Below, piece after piece: positions 7,843-16,730 of a DNA stretch of 49,003 bases (positions are counted from its first letter, which is position 1; each line of letters begins with the position of its first letter). The translations under genes and the position numbers were made by a program. The notes under the pieces are model-generated. The model was not told where the DNA came from, did not search any database, and saw only the letters and a list, made by a program, of their open reading frames with translations. The DNA comes from Burkholderiales bacterium (GTDB lineage: Bacteria; Pseudomonadota; Gammaproteobacteria; Burkholderiales; Burkholderiaceae_D): positions 1 to 49,003 of the forward strand of contig CANJOT010000003.1 of NCBI GenBank assembly GCA_947475815.1, in the 5' to 3' direction.

Positions 7843-9102
7843 ATGATTTCAGCAACGTCCCCGGCCATGCCTCCCCTCACTCCGGGCGCCATGTCGCACA
7901 TTCGTGTGCTCGATATGACCCGCATCCTTGCCGGGCCGTGGTGCGCGCAGAATTTTGCCGACATGGGCGCCGAGGTCATCAAGGTGGAACGTCCCGGCGC
8001 CGGTGACGATACGCGCACCTGGGGCCCGCCCTGGATCAAGGACGGCGACGGCCGCGACACCACCGACGCTGGTTATTTCGCCTGTGCCAATCGCGGCAAG
8101 CAGTCGGTCGCGGTCGATATTTCCAAACCCGAGGGGCGTGCCCTGATCCTTGAACTGGCTGCCCAGTGTGATGTGCTCATTGAGAACTACAAGGTTGGCG
8201 ATCTCAAGCGCTATGGCCTCGATTACGAAGCGGTCTCGGCCATCAACCCGCGCATCGTCTATTGTTCGGTGACCGGCTATGGACAGACCGGCCCTGATGC
8301 CCACAAGCCCGGTTACGATTTTGTTTTCCAGGGGATCGGTGGCCTCATGAGCGTGACCGGCGAGCGTGACGACCGTCCTGGTGGCGGCCCGCAGAAAGTC
8401 GGCATTGCCGTTACCGATGTACTGACGGGTATGTATTCCACTGTCGCCATTCTTGCGGCCCTCAATTACCGTGCCATTTCGGGTCGGGGTCAGTACATCG
8501 ACATGGCTTTGCTCGACTGCATCGTCGCCTTTGGCGCCAACCAGATTTCGAATCAATTCGTCAGTGGCAAGGCGCCTGCGCGCTATGGCAATGCGCACGC
8601 TAGTCTGGTGCCCTATGAGGCCTTTCGCACGGCGCAGGGTCATCTGATCATCGCCGCGGGTAACGACCAGCAGTGGTTGCGCTGCTGCGAGGCGCTCGGC
8701 CGGCCTGACCTGGCCGCGGACACAGAGCTGGCGCGCGGGCCCGGCCGGCTGGCGCGCCGGGAAGAACTGGTCGCCGATCTGCAAGGCACCCTGATGACGC
8801 GCCCGGCGGCGTACTGGATCGAACGCCTCGAAGCGCTCGGTGTGCCCTGTGGTCCGATCAACAACTACCAGCAGGTCTTCGAGTTGCCGCAGGTGAAACA
8901 CCGCGGATTGCGGGTTGACCTGCAGCGCGGCGATGGTGGCGCCACCTCCGTGGCGGGCAGTCCGTTGCGCATGTCGGCCACGCCGGTGCGCTACAAGCTT
9001 GCACCGCCGCTGCTCGGGGAACATACCGAGCCGGTATTGCGCCGCCTGCTGGGCAAGAACGATGGTGAAATCCGCCGCCTGCGGGCGTGCGGCGTGTTGT
9101 AG
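7843..9102 (+). CDS. CaiB/BaiF family (class III) CoA-transferase
   Basis: A 419-residue class III CoA-transferase, which moves CoA between carboxylic acids through an aspartyl-CoA intermediate. Family marks are VLDMTRILAGPWCAQNFADMGAEVIKVERP (about 24-53), NRGKQSVAVDI, the DVLIENYKVG segment, the YDFVFQGIGGLMSVTG turn and GQYIDMALLD, whose last Asp is the expected catalytic residue. PCGPINNYQQVFELPQVKHRGL closes the fold. The ATG at 7843 is preferred over the ORF start at 7732, since the first 37 residues of the ORF do not resemble the family. A class II aldolase gene follows after 46 bases and may be cotranscribed. The acid used is unknown. Confidence 0.9.
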   Translation: MISATSPAMPPLTPGAMSHIRVLDMTRILAGPWCAQNFADMGAEVIKVERPGAGDDTRTWGPPWIKDGDGRDTTDAGYFACANRGKQSVAVDISKPEGRALILELAAQCDVLIENYKVGDLKRYGLDYEAVSAINPRIVYCSVTGYGQTGPDAHKPGYDFVFQGIGGLMSVTGERDDRPGGGPQKVGIAVTDVLTGMYSTVAILAALNYRAISGRGQYIDMALLDCIVAFGANQISNQFVSGKAPARYGNAHASLVPYEAFRTAQGHLIIAAGNDQQWLRCCEALGRPDLAADTELARGPGRLARREELVADLQGTLMTRPAAYWIERLEALGVPCGPINNYQQVFELPQVKHRGLRVDLQRGDGGATSVAGSPLRMSATPVRYKLAPPLLGEHTEPVLRRLLGKNDGEIRRLRACGVL

Positions 9103-9148
9103 GCAGCCTGCCTGAACAGCCGCCAGATCTGATGAGGGAGGGGACACC

Positions 9149-9940
9149 ATGAACCAGCTTGCAGACCCGGCCCCGGGCCGACCCGCCGGGATCAGCTCCG
9201 AAGAATGGCAATTGCGCCAGGATCTGGCGGCCTGTTGCCAGCTTGCCGACGTGTACGGCATGAGCGACATGGCCGGCACCCACATTTCAGCGCGCCTGCC
9301 TGGCCCCGATCACGTGTTCCTGCTCAATCCCTTTGGCGCGTTCCTGGAAGAGGTCACGGCCAGCTCGCTCATCAAGGTCGACCTGGAAGGCCGTGTGCTG
9401 GTTGGCGCGCCGCATCAACTCAATCGCGCTGGTTTCACCATTCACAGTGCCGTGCACATGAACAATCTGGACATCGTCTGTGTCATGCACACCCACGCCA
9501 TGGCCTGTGTTGGCGTGAGCATGCAGCAAGACGGATTGCTGCCGCTGAGTCAGAAGGCCCTGCTGATGTGGGACTTCGTGCGGTATCACGATTTTGAGGG
9601 CGCCGCCCTCAATCTGGATGAGCGCGCACGCATCGTTGCCGACCTCGGGCCCGAAGGGCGAGCCATGCTGTTGCGCAACCATGGCGCCCTGTCAGTGGGC
9701 AACAGTGTCGCCGAGGCGTTTTGCTGGATGTACAAGCTGGAGATGGCCTGCCGTCACCAGATCGATGCGCTGGCCGGTGGCCGCCCCCTGAATACGCTGA
9801 CGGCGCAGACGGTCCAGCATTGTGCTGCCCAGGGCCGCGCGCTGATCGGTCCCGGTGGTCAGGCCGAAACCGGCACACTCGAATGGCCGGCGCTGCTGCG
9901 TAAACTCGAGCGCGAGCGCGGCACGTCCTGGCGCAACTGA
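9149..9940 (+). CDS. Class II aldolase/adducin family protein
   Basis: A 263-residue protein of the fuculose-1-phosphate aldolase/adducin fold. The metal-binding HxH is seen in VMHTHAMAC (about 112-116) and a third His in LLRNHGALSVG (about 175). GTHISARLPGPDHVFLLNPFG near the N terminus is the usual substrate-loop region. Members are aldolases, epimerases or decarboxylases of small hydroxy-acids; many catabolic-cluster members are poorly characterised. The start has an excellent ribosome-binding site (GAGGGAGGGG). It follows the CoA-transferase on the same strand and converges on the hydroxypyruvate-isomerase-like gene with an 11-base gap. Confidence 0.88.
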   Translation: MNQLADPAPGRPAGISSEEWQLRQDLAACCQLADVYGMSDMAGTHISARLPGPDHVFLLNPFGAFLEEVTASSLIKVDLEGRVLVGAPHQLNRAGFTIHSAVHMNNLDIVCVMHTHAMACVGVSMQQDGLLPLSQKALLMWDFVRYHDFEGAALNLDERARIVADLGPEGRAMLLRNHGALSVGNSVAEAFCWMYKLEMACRHQIDALAGGRPLNTLTAQTVQHCAAQGRALIGPGGQAETGTLEWPALLRKLERERGTSWRN

Positions 9941-9951
9941 AGTGAAAGGCT

Positions 9952-10740
9952 TCAGCCTCGCAGGGCAAGCTGATGTTGCAGCCAGCCCAGCCCAGCCACC
10001 GTGCCGCTGGCGGGTTTGTATTCGGCGCCGACATGGCCGGCATAACCGATGCGGTCGAGAAACGGCAGCAGCCAGTCAAAATTGATTTCGCCTGTGCCCG
10101 GCTCGTTGCGGCCCGGGTTGTCGGCAATCTGGATGTGGCCGATGCGCGCCAGATGGTTGCGCAGGGTATTGCCGAGTTCACCCTCCATGCGTTGCGCATG
10201 GTAAACGTCGTATTGCACCAACAGGTTGTCGGCGCCCACGTCGTCAAGCAGGGCCAGTGCCTGATCGGTACGGCACAGGAAAAATTCGGGAATGTCGAAG
10301 GTATTGATGGGCTCGATCAGCAGCTGCAGGCCGGCCCGGCTCAGTTCGGCCGCAGCGTAACGCAGGTTTTCGACCAGCGTGGCGCGCGCCTCGGCGTCGC
10401 TCACTTCATCTGGCTTGATGCCGGCCAGACAATTGAGACGCGGACAGCCGAGGGCCAGAGCGTAGTCGATCGCCTGCCCCACGCCAGCGCGAAAATCGTC
10501 CATACGATCGGGCAGGCAGGCGATGCCACGCGCGCCGGCCACCCAGTCACCAGCTGGCAGATTGAAAAGCACCATGGGCAGCTGATGCTGTTTGAGTGCC
10601 GCGGCGATATCCTCGCGCCTTGCGATGTAGGGGAACTGGCATTCAACGGCATCAAAACCTGCCTGACTGGCCGCACCAAAACGTTCCAGAAACGGCAGCT
10701 CGGTAAACAGCATCGACAGGTTGGCGGCAAAACGGGGCAT
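9952..10740 (-). CDS. Hydroxypyruvate isomerase family protein (TIM barrel)
   Basis: A 262-residue xylose-isomerase-like TIM barrel of the Hyi/OtnI group. Evidence is the N-terminal MPRFAANLSMLFTELPFLERF, the LLIEPIN segment with the first catalytic Glu, FFLCRTDQAL, VQYDVYHAQRMEG, and GAEYKPASGTVAGLGWL with the second catalytic Glu and the family ending. Known members isomerise hydroxypyruvate to tartronate semialdehyde or 2-oxo-tetronate to 3-oxo-tetronate. No otnK-like kinase is nearby, so I do not choose between them. It is the last gene of the long minus-strand operon (9 bases after the Bug gene, ribosome-binding site AAGGAG). Confidence 0.85.
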   Translation of the reverse strand: MPRFAANLSMLFTELPFLERFGAASQAGFDAVECQFPYIARREDIAAALKQHQLPMVLFNLPAGDWVAGARGIACLPDRMDDFRAGVGQAIDYALALGCPRLNCLAGIKPDEVSDAEARATLVENLRYAAAELSRAGLQLLIEPINTFDIPEFFLCRTDQALALLDDVGADNLLVQYDVYHAQRMEGELGNTLRNHLARIGHIQIADNPGRNEPGTGEINFDWLLPFLDRIGYAGHVGAEYKPASGTVAGLGWLQHQLALRG

Positions 10741-10749
10741 GGGGACTCC

Positions 10750-11727
10750 TTAAAGCTTGATCTTGACCAGATCGATCAGTTTTGACCAGCGCTCGGCTTC
10801 CTCGCGCAACGTCTGGGTGAATTGTGTGGCCGGTCCATACTCCGGGGCAATGCCCTGGCCGACCAGCGTTTCGGTGACCGCAGCATCTTTCAAGGCCTGC
10901 TGGATGGCATCGCCCAGCGCGGCCGCCGTACGCTCGGGCATGGCTGCCGGTGCGAGAACACCCCATACGCCGACGACGTTGAAGTCGCGCGCGCCGGCCT
11001 CGGCGAAGGTCGGCAGATTCGGAAACGCATCCGAGCGCCGGTTGCCGCTGATGGCCAGCGCGCGCAGCCGCCCGGCCTTGACCAGCGGCACGGCGGCAAC
11101 ATTGTCCATCGACACCTGAACATGATTGGCGATCACGTCATTCATCGCCGGGCCGCTGCCGTTGTAGGGCACGTGCAGCATCTTGAGGCCCTCCATACTG
11201 GCGAACAGTTCCATGACCAGATGCGGCGCGCTGCCAACACCGGCTGAGGCATAGGAAAATTTGCCCGGCTGCGCGCGCACGAGTCGGATGTAGGCGGCGT
11301 AGTCGGCTGCCGGAAAATCCGGGTTGACCACCAGCATGTAGCGCAGCGTGCCAATGCTGGCGAGGGGACGAAAGCTGCGGATGGCGTCGTATTTGAGGTC
11401 GGGGTAAAGCTTGACGCTCGAGGTGTGCTGCAAGGCGTTGACCAGCACGATGGTGTTGCTGTCGGCGCTGGCGCGGGCGACGTAATCGATGCCGATGGTG
11501 CCCCCTGCGCCGGGACGGTTTTCAACGATCACCGGCACACCAAGAACTTCACCGACCTTCTTGCCGAGCACGCGGCCGATGGCATCGGTGGCGCCGCCGG
11601 CGGCAAAGGGCACCACCAGGTGTACGGGTTTGTCGATGGCGCTCTGGGCGTGTGCGGCGCCATCAAGCACGCTCAGGCTCAGGGCAGCAGTGCTGGCAAG
11701 GACACGCATCAGTTTCACGAATTGCAT
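10750..11727 (-). CDS. Bug-family periplasmic solute receptor (TctC-like)
   Basis: A Bug/TctC extracytoplasmic receptor of 325 residues. A signal peptide is clear (MQFVKLMRVLASTAALSLSVLDGAAHAQ), then the mature protein begins KPVHLVVPFAAGGATDAIGRVLG and continues with VIVENRPGAGGTIGIDYVA, the carboxylate-binding landmarks of the family. LHVPYNGSGPAMNDVIANHVQVSMDN and GRLRALAISG are also typical. I use the ATG at 11727, preceded by GGAG, rather than the ORF-track start 57 bases upstream. A canonical receptor works with TctAB permeases; this one could share the TctAB encoded in the same operon. The DGYT seen in most members is replaced by DSNTIVLVN. Confidence 0.9.
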   Translation of the reverse strand: MQFVKLMRVLASTAALSLSVLDGAAHAQSAIDKPVHLVVPFAAGGATDAIGRVLGKKVGEVLGVPVIVENRPGAGGTIGIDYVARASADSNTIVLVNALQHTSSVKLYPDLKYDAIRSFRPLASIGTLRYMLVVNPDFPAADYAAYIRLVRAQPGKFSYASAGVGSAPHLVMELFASMEGLKMLHVPYNGSGPAMNDVIANHVQVSMDNVAAVPLVKAGRLRALAISGNRRSDAFPNLPTFAEAGARDFNVVGVWGVLAPAAMPERTAAALGDAIQQALKDAAVTETLVGQGIAPEYGPATQFTQTLREEAERWSKLIDLVKIKL

Positions 11728-11791
11728 GCTGTTCTCCACGGCGCGCGGGCCGTCAGGGATGGATCGGTTCGGGGCAGGGGGCACGGACTGC

Positions 11792-12715
11792 TCATTGATA
11801 ATTGAGGCGCAGTCCCGGCCGTGCCCAGGGCATTTCGACCAGCCGGCCGGCGTACGACTGCGTCAGGTAGGCCGTTTTCAGATCCGATCCTCCAAAACAC
11901 AGATTGGTCAGATGGGTATCGCCCGGTACCGGCACGAATTCGGCGTGCGAGCCATCGGGCGCACACACCGACACGCCACCGCGGTCCAGATTGCCGACGC
12001 AGACATTGCCGTTGGCCTCGATGGCCAGCGAATCAAAGCGCGCATAAACCGGCGAAATATGCACCAGCCTGCCGCCATGCGGTGAAGTGGTCGAACCTTC
12101 AACGGGTGCGGCCAGTTTGCCAGGGCCGGCCAGCTTGAAGGCCCAGACACGCGCCGTTTCCGTTTCGGCAATGAACAACTCCGAACCGTCGGGCGACAGC
12201 CCCATGCCGTTGGGCCGGCTGATCGGGAAGATCAGTTCGTGGATGGCCGAGCCATCGGCCTTGGCGTAATACACCGCGCCGCGGTCCATGTCGCGCGCGC
12301 GCGTTTTGCCCGGATCGCTGAAGTAAAAACCGCCAAAGGCATCAAACACCAGATCATTGGCGCCACCGATGCGATGGCCGTCACACTGGTCATACAAGAC
12401 CTCGGCCTTGCCGGTTTCAATATTGACGCGCTCGATGCGGCCGCTCAGGTAGTCGGCGGGCTGGCCGGCATTGACCCAGGCGCCATCGGCGCGCTGTTTC
12501 CAGTTGAAACCACCGTTGTTGGCGACGTAACAATGGCCGTCCGGTCCCATCGCTGCGCCGTTCGGCCCGCCGCCAAGTTTGGCAACATAGTGTTTGCGGC
12601 CGTCCAGCCAGACACGTGTGAGGGTCTGGCGGCGGATTTCCACCACCAGCAGGCTGCCATCGGCGAGCCAGATCGGCCCTTCGGGAAACCACAGGTCTTC
12701 GGTGATCACTCTCAT
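11792..12715 (-). CDS. SMP-30/gluconolactonase-like lactonase
   Basis: A 307-residue six-bladed beta-propeller of the SMP-30/gluconolaconase/LRE family. Metal-site landmarks are WFPEGPIW near the N terminus (Glu ligand), GGANDLVFDAFGGFYFSD mid-chain (Asn) and GLSPDGSELFIAETE (Asp). The family hydrolyses sugar and other lactones with a divalent metal. The start at 12715 (MRVITEDLW) has AGGAG at the correct distance; the ORF-track extension to 13000 overlaps the Bug gene and is unrelated in sequence. It is placed between two Bug genes, 10 bases after the upstream one. No signal peptide is seen, so it is likely cytoplasmic. Confidence 0.88.
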   Translation of the reverse strand: MRVITEDLWFPEGPIWLADGSLLVVEIRRQTLTRVWLDGRKHYVAKLGGGPNGAAMGPDGHCYVANNGGFNWKQRADGAWVNAGQPADYLSGRIERVNIETGKAEVLYDQCDGHRIGGANDLVFDAFGGFYFSDPGKTRARDMDRGAVYYAKADGSAIHELIFPISRPNGMGLSPDGSELFIAETETARVWAFKLAGPGKLAAPVEGSTTSPHGGRLVHISPVYARFDSLAIEANGNVCVGNLDRGGVSVCAPDGSHAEFVPVPGDTHLTNLCFGGSDLKTAYLTQSYAGRLVEMPWARPGLRLNYQ

Positions 12716-12725
12716 GGCGGGCTCC

Positions 12726-13694
12726 TCAATCGACCATCGGCAGTTTGGCGCGCACGACAATGTCCTTGAGGCGCGCGATCTCACCCTGATATTTGCGCAG
12801 CGCCTCTTCGGTGCTGCGTTGCACCGGTTCGGCGCCGCCTTCGCGCAAGGTCCTGATGACCTCCGGTTTGGCGGTGATCGTGTTGATCGCGGCATTGAGT
12901 TTGCGCAGCACCTCCGGCGGCGTACCGGCGCGCGTGTAGACGGCGAAAAAGCTGCCGTAGTTGTAGTCTGGCATGCCGGCTTCACGGGTGGTCGGCACAT
13001 CGGGAATGTCCCACTGGCGTTGCGGCGCGGTGACCGCCAGGGCGCGCAGCTTGCCGGCCTTCATGTGGCCGATGATGCCCGGCGTGTTGACGATCATGAA
13101 ATCGGCCTCGCCTTGCAGCAGGGCGAGAATGGCGTCACCGCCACCGCGGTAGGGAATGACCGCCACGTCGAGCGAATTTTGCAGACGGAACATGTCGATG
13201 GGCAGGCGCGAGCCTCCTGCGGCAGCGTTCAGCTTGCCCGGATTCTTGCGGATCAGATCGACAAATTCAGCGAGGTTGCGCACGCGCGTTTTTTCCGGAT
13301 TGATGACGATGACGTTGTAGTACTCGCACACTACCGCCACGGGCACCAGATCATTGACCGCATCAAAACGCAGCTTGCTGTACATCACCGGGTTGACCGT
13401 CGCCGCGCTTGAATTCATCAGCAGTGTGTAGCCGTCCGGCGCCGAGCGCGCCGTCGCTTCCATGCCGATGTTGCCATCGGCGCCGCTACGGTTTTCAATG
13501 ACCACCGACTGGTTCAGGGTCATGGCCAGCTGCTGGCCAATCAGGCGGCCAAAAATGTCGGTGCCACCACCCGGGGGAAACGGCACGATGGCCTTGATCG
13601 CGTGATCGGGATACTCAGCCTGTGCGGCACTCATGCCCAGACACAGTGCCAGGCTGACCAGCCCGGCGCGAAGGATGTTCATGGAACGGCGCAT
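12726..13694 (-). CDS. Bug-family periplasmic solute receptor (TctC-like)
   Basis: A 322-residue Bug receptor with signal peptide MNILRAGLVSLALCLGMSAAQA, then YPDHAIKAIVPFPPGGGTDIFGRLIG, VVIENRSGADGNIGMEATARSAPDGYTLLM and VIPYRGGGDAILALLQGEADFMIVN. ATG ATG starts are 4 codons apart (MRRSM); AGGAG lies upstream of the first. It is located between the crotonase-like gene and the lactonase gene in the long minus-strand operon. The ligand is probably a carboxylate, like other Bug proteins, but cannot be named. Confidence 0.92.
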   Translation of the reverse strand: MRRSMNILRAGLVSLALCLGMSAAQAEYPDHAIKAIVPFPPGGGTDIFGRLIGQQLAMTLNQSVVIENRSGADGNIGMEATARSAPDGYTLLMNSSAATVNPVMYSKLRFDAVNDLVPVAVVCEYYNVIVINPEKTRVRNLAEFVDLIRKNPGKLNAAAGGSRLPIDMFRLQNSLDVAVIPYRGGGDAILALLQGEADFMIVNTPGIIGHMKAGKLRALAVTAPQRQWDIPDVPTTREAGMPDYNYGSFFAVYTRAGTPPEVLRKLNAAINTITAKPEVIRTLREGGAEPVQRSTEEALRKYQGEIARLKDIVVRAKLPMVD

Positions 13695-13733
13695 CGTCGT
13701 CTCCTCTGGATGGTGATTATCGGCCGGGGTGGC

Positions 13734-14567
13734 TTAGCGCAGTTTCCAGACCGGTTTGCGTTTGTCGCGGAAGGAGCGTGCGCCCTCGGCGCCATCTTCA
13801 CTCTCGGCGGTTTCCTGATCCAGATGTTTGGCATACGAAATCAGCGCCGGATCGAAGGCTGCGGTCAGGCGGTACAGGCGCACCGCAGCCTGCACGGCCA
13901 GCGGCGAACTGTTGCACACCATCTCGGCCATTTCCTCGGCCTTGGCCATCAGGTCTTCGGGTTTGGTGACGAAGTTGATGATGCCGTACTGCATGGCTTC
14001 CTGAGCGGTCAGGCGCGCATTGCACAAGGTCAGGTAGGCCGCCACGGCACGCGGCAGCGAGGCGTACAGGTTATGGGCCGAGCCAAGCCGACCGATGGCG
14101 GTGTGGGTGTCGCCCAGCCAGGCGGTTTCCGACATGACGCGCAACTGACACTGCAAGGCCAGTGACAGGCCAACACCGACGGCCAGGCCGTTGATGGCGG
14201 CGATCAGCGGTTTTTCCAGATTGGCATCGCTCGGCTGGCCGCCGCCGCCCCAATGAAAAATCGGATTGTTCGGATCTTCATGCGGCGTGCGGATGCCCTT
14301 GGCCTGATGCTCGGCCAGGAACTTGACGTCGCGGCCGGCGCAGAATGCCCGGCCTGTACCAGTAACGATGCCGACATAAACGTTCGGATCGCGCTGCATG
14401 TCGAGCCAGCAGCGGCGCAGTTCGACATAGGCGTAGCTGTGCAGCGAGTTCAGGCGGTCCGGCCGGTTGATGGTGACATAAGCGACGTGGCCCTTTTTTT
14501 CGTAGAGCACGTGCTCAAGATCATTGGGGGCGATGGCGGGGTCGTAGGGCGATTCATAACGTGGCAT
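13734..14567 (-). CDS. Crotonase-fold (enoyl-CoA hydratase/isomerase family) protein with altered catalytic residues
   Basis: A 277-residue crotonase-superfamily member. Both oxyanion-hole segments are present: GRAFCAGRDVKFL (about 74-86) and INGLAVGVGLSLALQCQLRV (about 123-142). The two Glu residues used by true enoyl-CoA hydratases seem absent. The GGGCELA position reads GVGLSLA (Glu to Ser) and the later QPEI-like position reads GDTHTAIG. The protein still should bind an acyl-CoA and stabilise an enolate, so a decarboxylase, hydrolase or isomerase role is as likely as hydration. It follows the acyl-CoA ligase by 30 bases, in keeping with action on the ligase product. Confidence 0.85.
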   Translation of the reverse strand: MPRYESPYDPAIAPNDLEHVLYEKKGHVAYVTINRPDRLNSLHSYAYVELRRCWLDMQRDPNVYVGIVTGTGRAFCAGRDVKFLAEHQAKGIRTPHEDPNNPIFHWGGGGQPSDANLEKPLIAAINGLAVGVGLSLALQCQLRVMSETAWLGDTHTAIGRLGSAHNLYASLPRAVAAYLTLCNARLTAQEAMQYGIINFVTKPEDLMAKAEEMAEMVCNSSPLAVQAAVRLYRLTAAFDPALISYAKHLDQETAESEDGAEGARSFRDKRKPVWKLR

Positions 14568-14597
14568 GGTGGCTCCTGTGGATGGGTGCTGGCGCGG

Positions 14598-16730
14598 TCA
14601 GTCGGATTCGATCAGCAACAGGCCGTCGACCGCCGCGAGGCTGTCGGTGGCCAGCTTGACCGGGTTGATTTCGAAGGTGAAATGGGCCCATGGGGCGCTG
14701 GCCACTAGGGCTGAAAAGCGTGCGATGAAATCGGCGGCGAGTGTGCGTTGTGTGGGGCTGAACAAATCGGGCAGGCGTCGCGTCGTGCGCAGGCTACCGA
14801 TCAGGTCGTCGGCGCCGTCGGTGTTGAGGGGCGCGCGTGCGAACACGACATCGTCGATGATCTCGGTCAGGCCACCACCCATGCCAACGCCCACCATGAC
14901 GCCAAATTCACGGTCGCGGAAGGCCGTCACGAGCAGTTCGTGCTGGCCGGTAAACATGTGTTGCACCCAGACGCCATCAAGCGTGACGCCGCGGGCCAGA
15001 GCGCGCTGCCGCAGCAGCGTGTCGGTGCTGCGCACGGCATCGGCATGCTCGATATTGAGTGCCACCAGCCCTGCTGCGGCGCGGTGCGTAATGGCGGGCG
15101 AAATACCCTTCATGGCGACCGGATAACCTACCTCGGTGGCCAGGCCCGCAGCCTGTTCGGCGTTGCGTGCAATGCGGCCACGTGCCACCGGCAGGCCGGC
15201 CGCTTCAAGCAGGCCGGCAACGACATCCTCGGACACCACGGCGCTGTCTGTACCGGCGGGGACAAAGTCGTGCCATGGAAAGTGGCCCGGCGCCACGTCG
15301 ATCTTGCGGATGCGGTGACGCAGGTCAGCAGCATGGCGCGCCAGATGCCCGAGCGTGCGTGCGGCGCGCGCGTGTTCGGTAAAGGTGTAAATGCCGCGCG
15401 CAGCCAGCGCCTCGAGGGTGCCCTCGGGCATCGACTGCCAGGTCAGCAGCACCGGCACCTCCACGCTGTGGCGCAGAGTGTCGAACATCTCGATGAGCTC
15501 CGGTGCAAGCGCATCGAAACCGGCGGCCAGAAACAGCCAGGCATCAATGCCACGCGCTTCGCCGAGCACGCGCAGGGCGGCCGGCATGTTGGCGCGGTGT
15601 TTTGCGTTGGTCATCATGCCCGGCGTGAAATCGATGGGATTGAGGGCTGAGCTGAGCGGCGTGAGCAGCGGTTTGACCGTCGCCTGCGCCTGGTCATCGA
15701 GCGGCAGCACCACCAGCCCTTCTCGGCCTGACTGGTCGGTGCAGATCACACCACTGCCGCCGCCAAAGGACGAAATCAGCACTTTGTTACCTGTTGGTAG
15801 CTGTCCCGGGCGCAGCGATGCCAGCTGCAGGCAGACGTCGAGCATTTCCTCAGTGGAGTACACACGGATGACGCCGAATTCGCGGAACAGTGCTTCGTAG
15901 GTGCGGTCTTCACCGGCCAGCTTGCCGGTGTGGGCCAGTGCGGCCCGGCTGCTGGCGGCACTGGCGCCACCCTTGAGCATGACCACCGGTTTGCCGTACT
16001 GGCGTGCCGCGCCCAGGGCATCGATAAAATCATCGGCGCTCGACAGGCCTTCGGTATATACCGCGATGACCCGCGTACCCTCGTCTTGCGCCACGGCACG
16101 GATAAAATCGGCCACGCTCAGGTAGGCTTCGTTGCCGACGCTGACCGTGACCCGAAACCCCAGACCGAGATACTGCGCGCGCGAATGCGCCATCACGCTG
16201 ATGCCGCCGCTCTGGCTGATCATTGACACCACGCCACGGCTCAGGCGCGCATGATCGTGCAGCATCGAACTGAACGATGCCGTCAGGCCGATGCCGGTGT
16301 TGATGATGCCGATGCAATTCGGTCCGCACAGCAAGATGCCGGTAGCGCGGCAGATGGTCTCCAGTTCAGCCTGCATGGCGCGGCCTTCCGGTCCTTGTTC
16401 GGCAAAGCCGCCGGCCCAGACCACCGCCGCGCGCACGCCGGCTGTCGCGCATTCGCGCAGCAATGCGGCCACCGCTTTGGCCGGCACTGCCAGAATGGCC
16501 AGATCGGGCACCCCCGGCAGATCTGCCACGCTGGCGTAACAGGGCAGACCCGCGACCGTGCTGTTACTACTATTGACCGGCCAGATCGGCCCGGCATAAC
16601 CAAATTTACGCAGGAACGTGGTCGCCGTGCCGCCCAGATTGCCGTCACGATCGGATGCGCCAATGACGGCGACCGAACGCGGCGCGAGCAGCGGGGTGAG
16701 CGCGCCGAATGAAGAAACATCCTGAATCAA
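14598..16730 (-). CDS. NDP-forming acyl-CoA synthetase (acetate-CoA ligase family, fused alpha-beta)
   Basis: A 710-residue fused NDP-forming acyl-CoA ligase. Domains in order: CoA-binding Rossmann (APRSVAVIGASDRDGNLGGT, about 17-36), succinyl-CoA-ligase-like flavodoxin domains with ILLCGPNCIGIIN, MISQSGGISV and SSRAALAHTGKLAGED (the His here is the likely phosphohistidine), then an ATP-grasp domain from about 490 (AMKGISPAITHRAAAGLVALNI, GGGLTEIIDD, FEINPV). It makes an acyl-CoA from a free acid and NTP. The start is an unusual TTG at 16730, directly after the tctA stop codon, with GGAGG inside the last tctA codons (5 bases away); no ATG is better placed. It probably activates the acid imported by TctCBA. 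Confidence 0.9.
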   Translation of the reverse strand: MIQDVSSFGALTPLLAPRSVAVIGASDRDGNLGGTATTFLRKFGYAGPIWPVNSSNSTVAGLPCYASVADLPGVPDLAILAVPAKAVAALLRECATAGVRAAVVWAGGFAEQGPEGRAMQAELETICRATGILLCGPNCIGIINTGIGLTASFSSMLHDHARLSRGVVSMISQSGGISVMAHSRAQYLGLGFRVTVSVGNEAYLSVADFIRAVAQDEGTRVIAVYTEGLSSADDFIDALGAARQYGKPVVMLKGGASAASSRAALAHTGKLAGEDRTYEALFREFGVIRVYSTEEMLDVCLQLASLRPGQLPTGNKVLISSFGGGSGVICTDQSGREGLVVLPLDDQAQATVKPLLTPLSSALNPIDFTPGMMTNAKHRANMPAALRVLGEARGIDAWLFLAAGFDALAPELIEMFDTLRHSVEVPVLLTWQSMPEGTLEALAARGIYTFTEHARAARTLGHLARHAADLRHRIRKIDVAPGHFPWHDFVPAGTDSAVVSEDVVAGLLEAAGLPVARGRIARNAEQAAGLATEVGYPVAMKGISPAITHRAAAGLVALNIEHADAVRSTDTLLRQRALARGVTLDGVWVQHMFTGQHELLVTAFRDREFGVMVGVGMGGGLTEIIDDVVFARAPLNTDGADDLIGSLRTTRRLPDLFSPTQRTLAADFIARFSALVASAPWAHFTFEINPVKLATDSLAAVDGLLLIESD

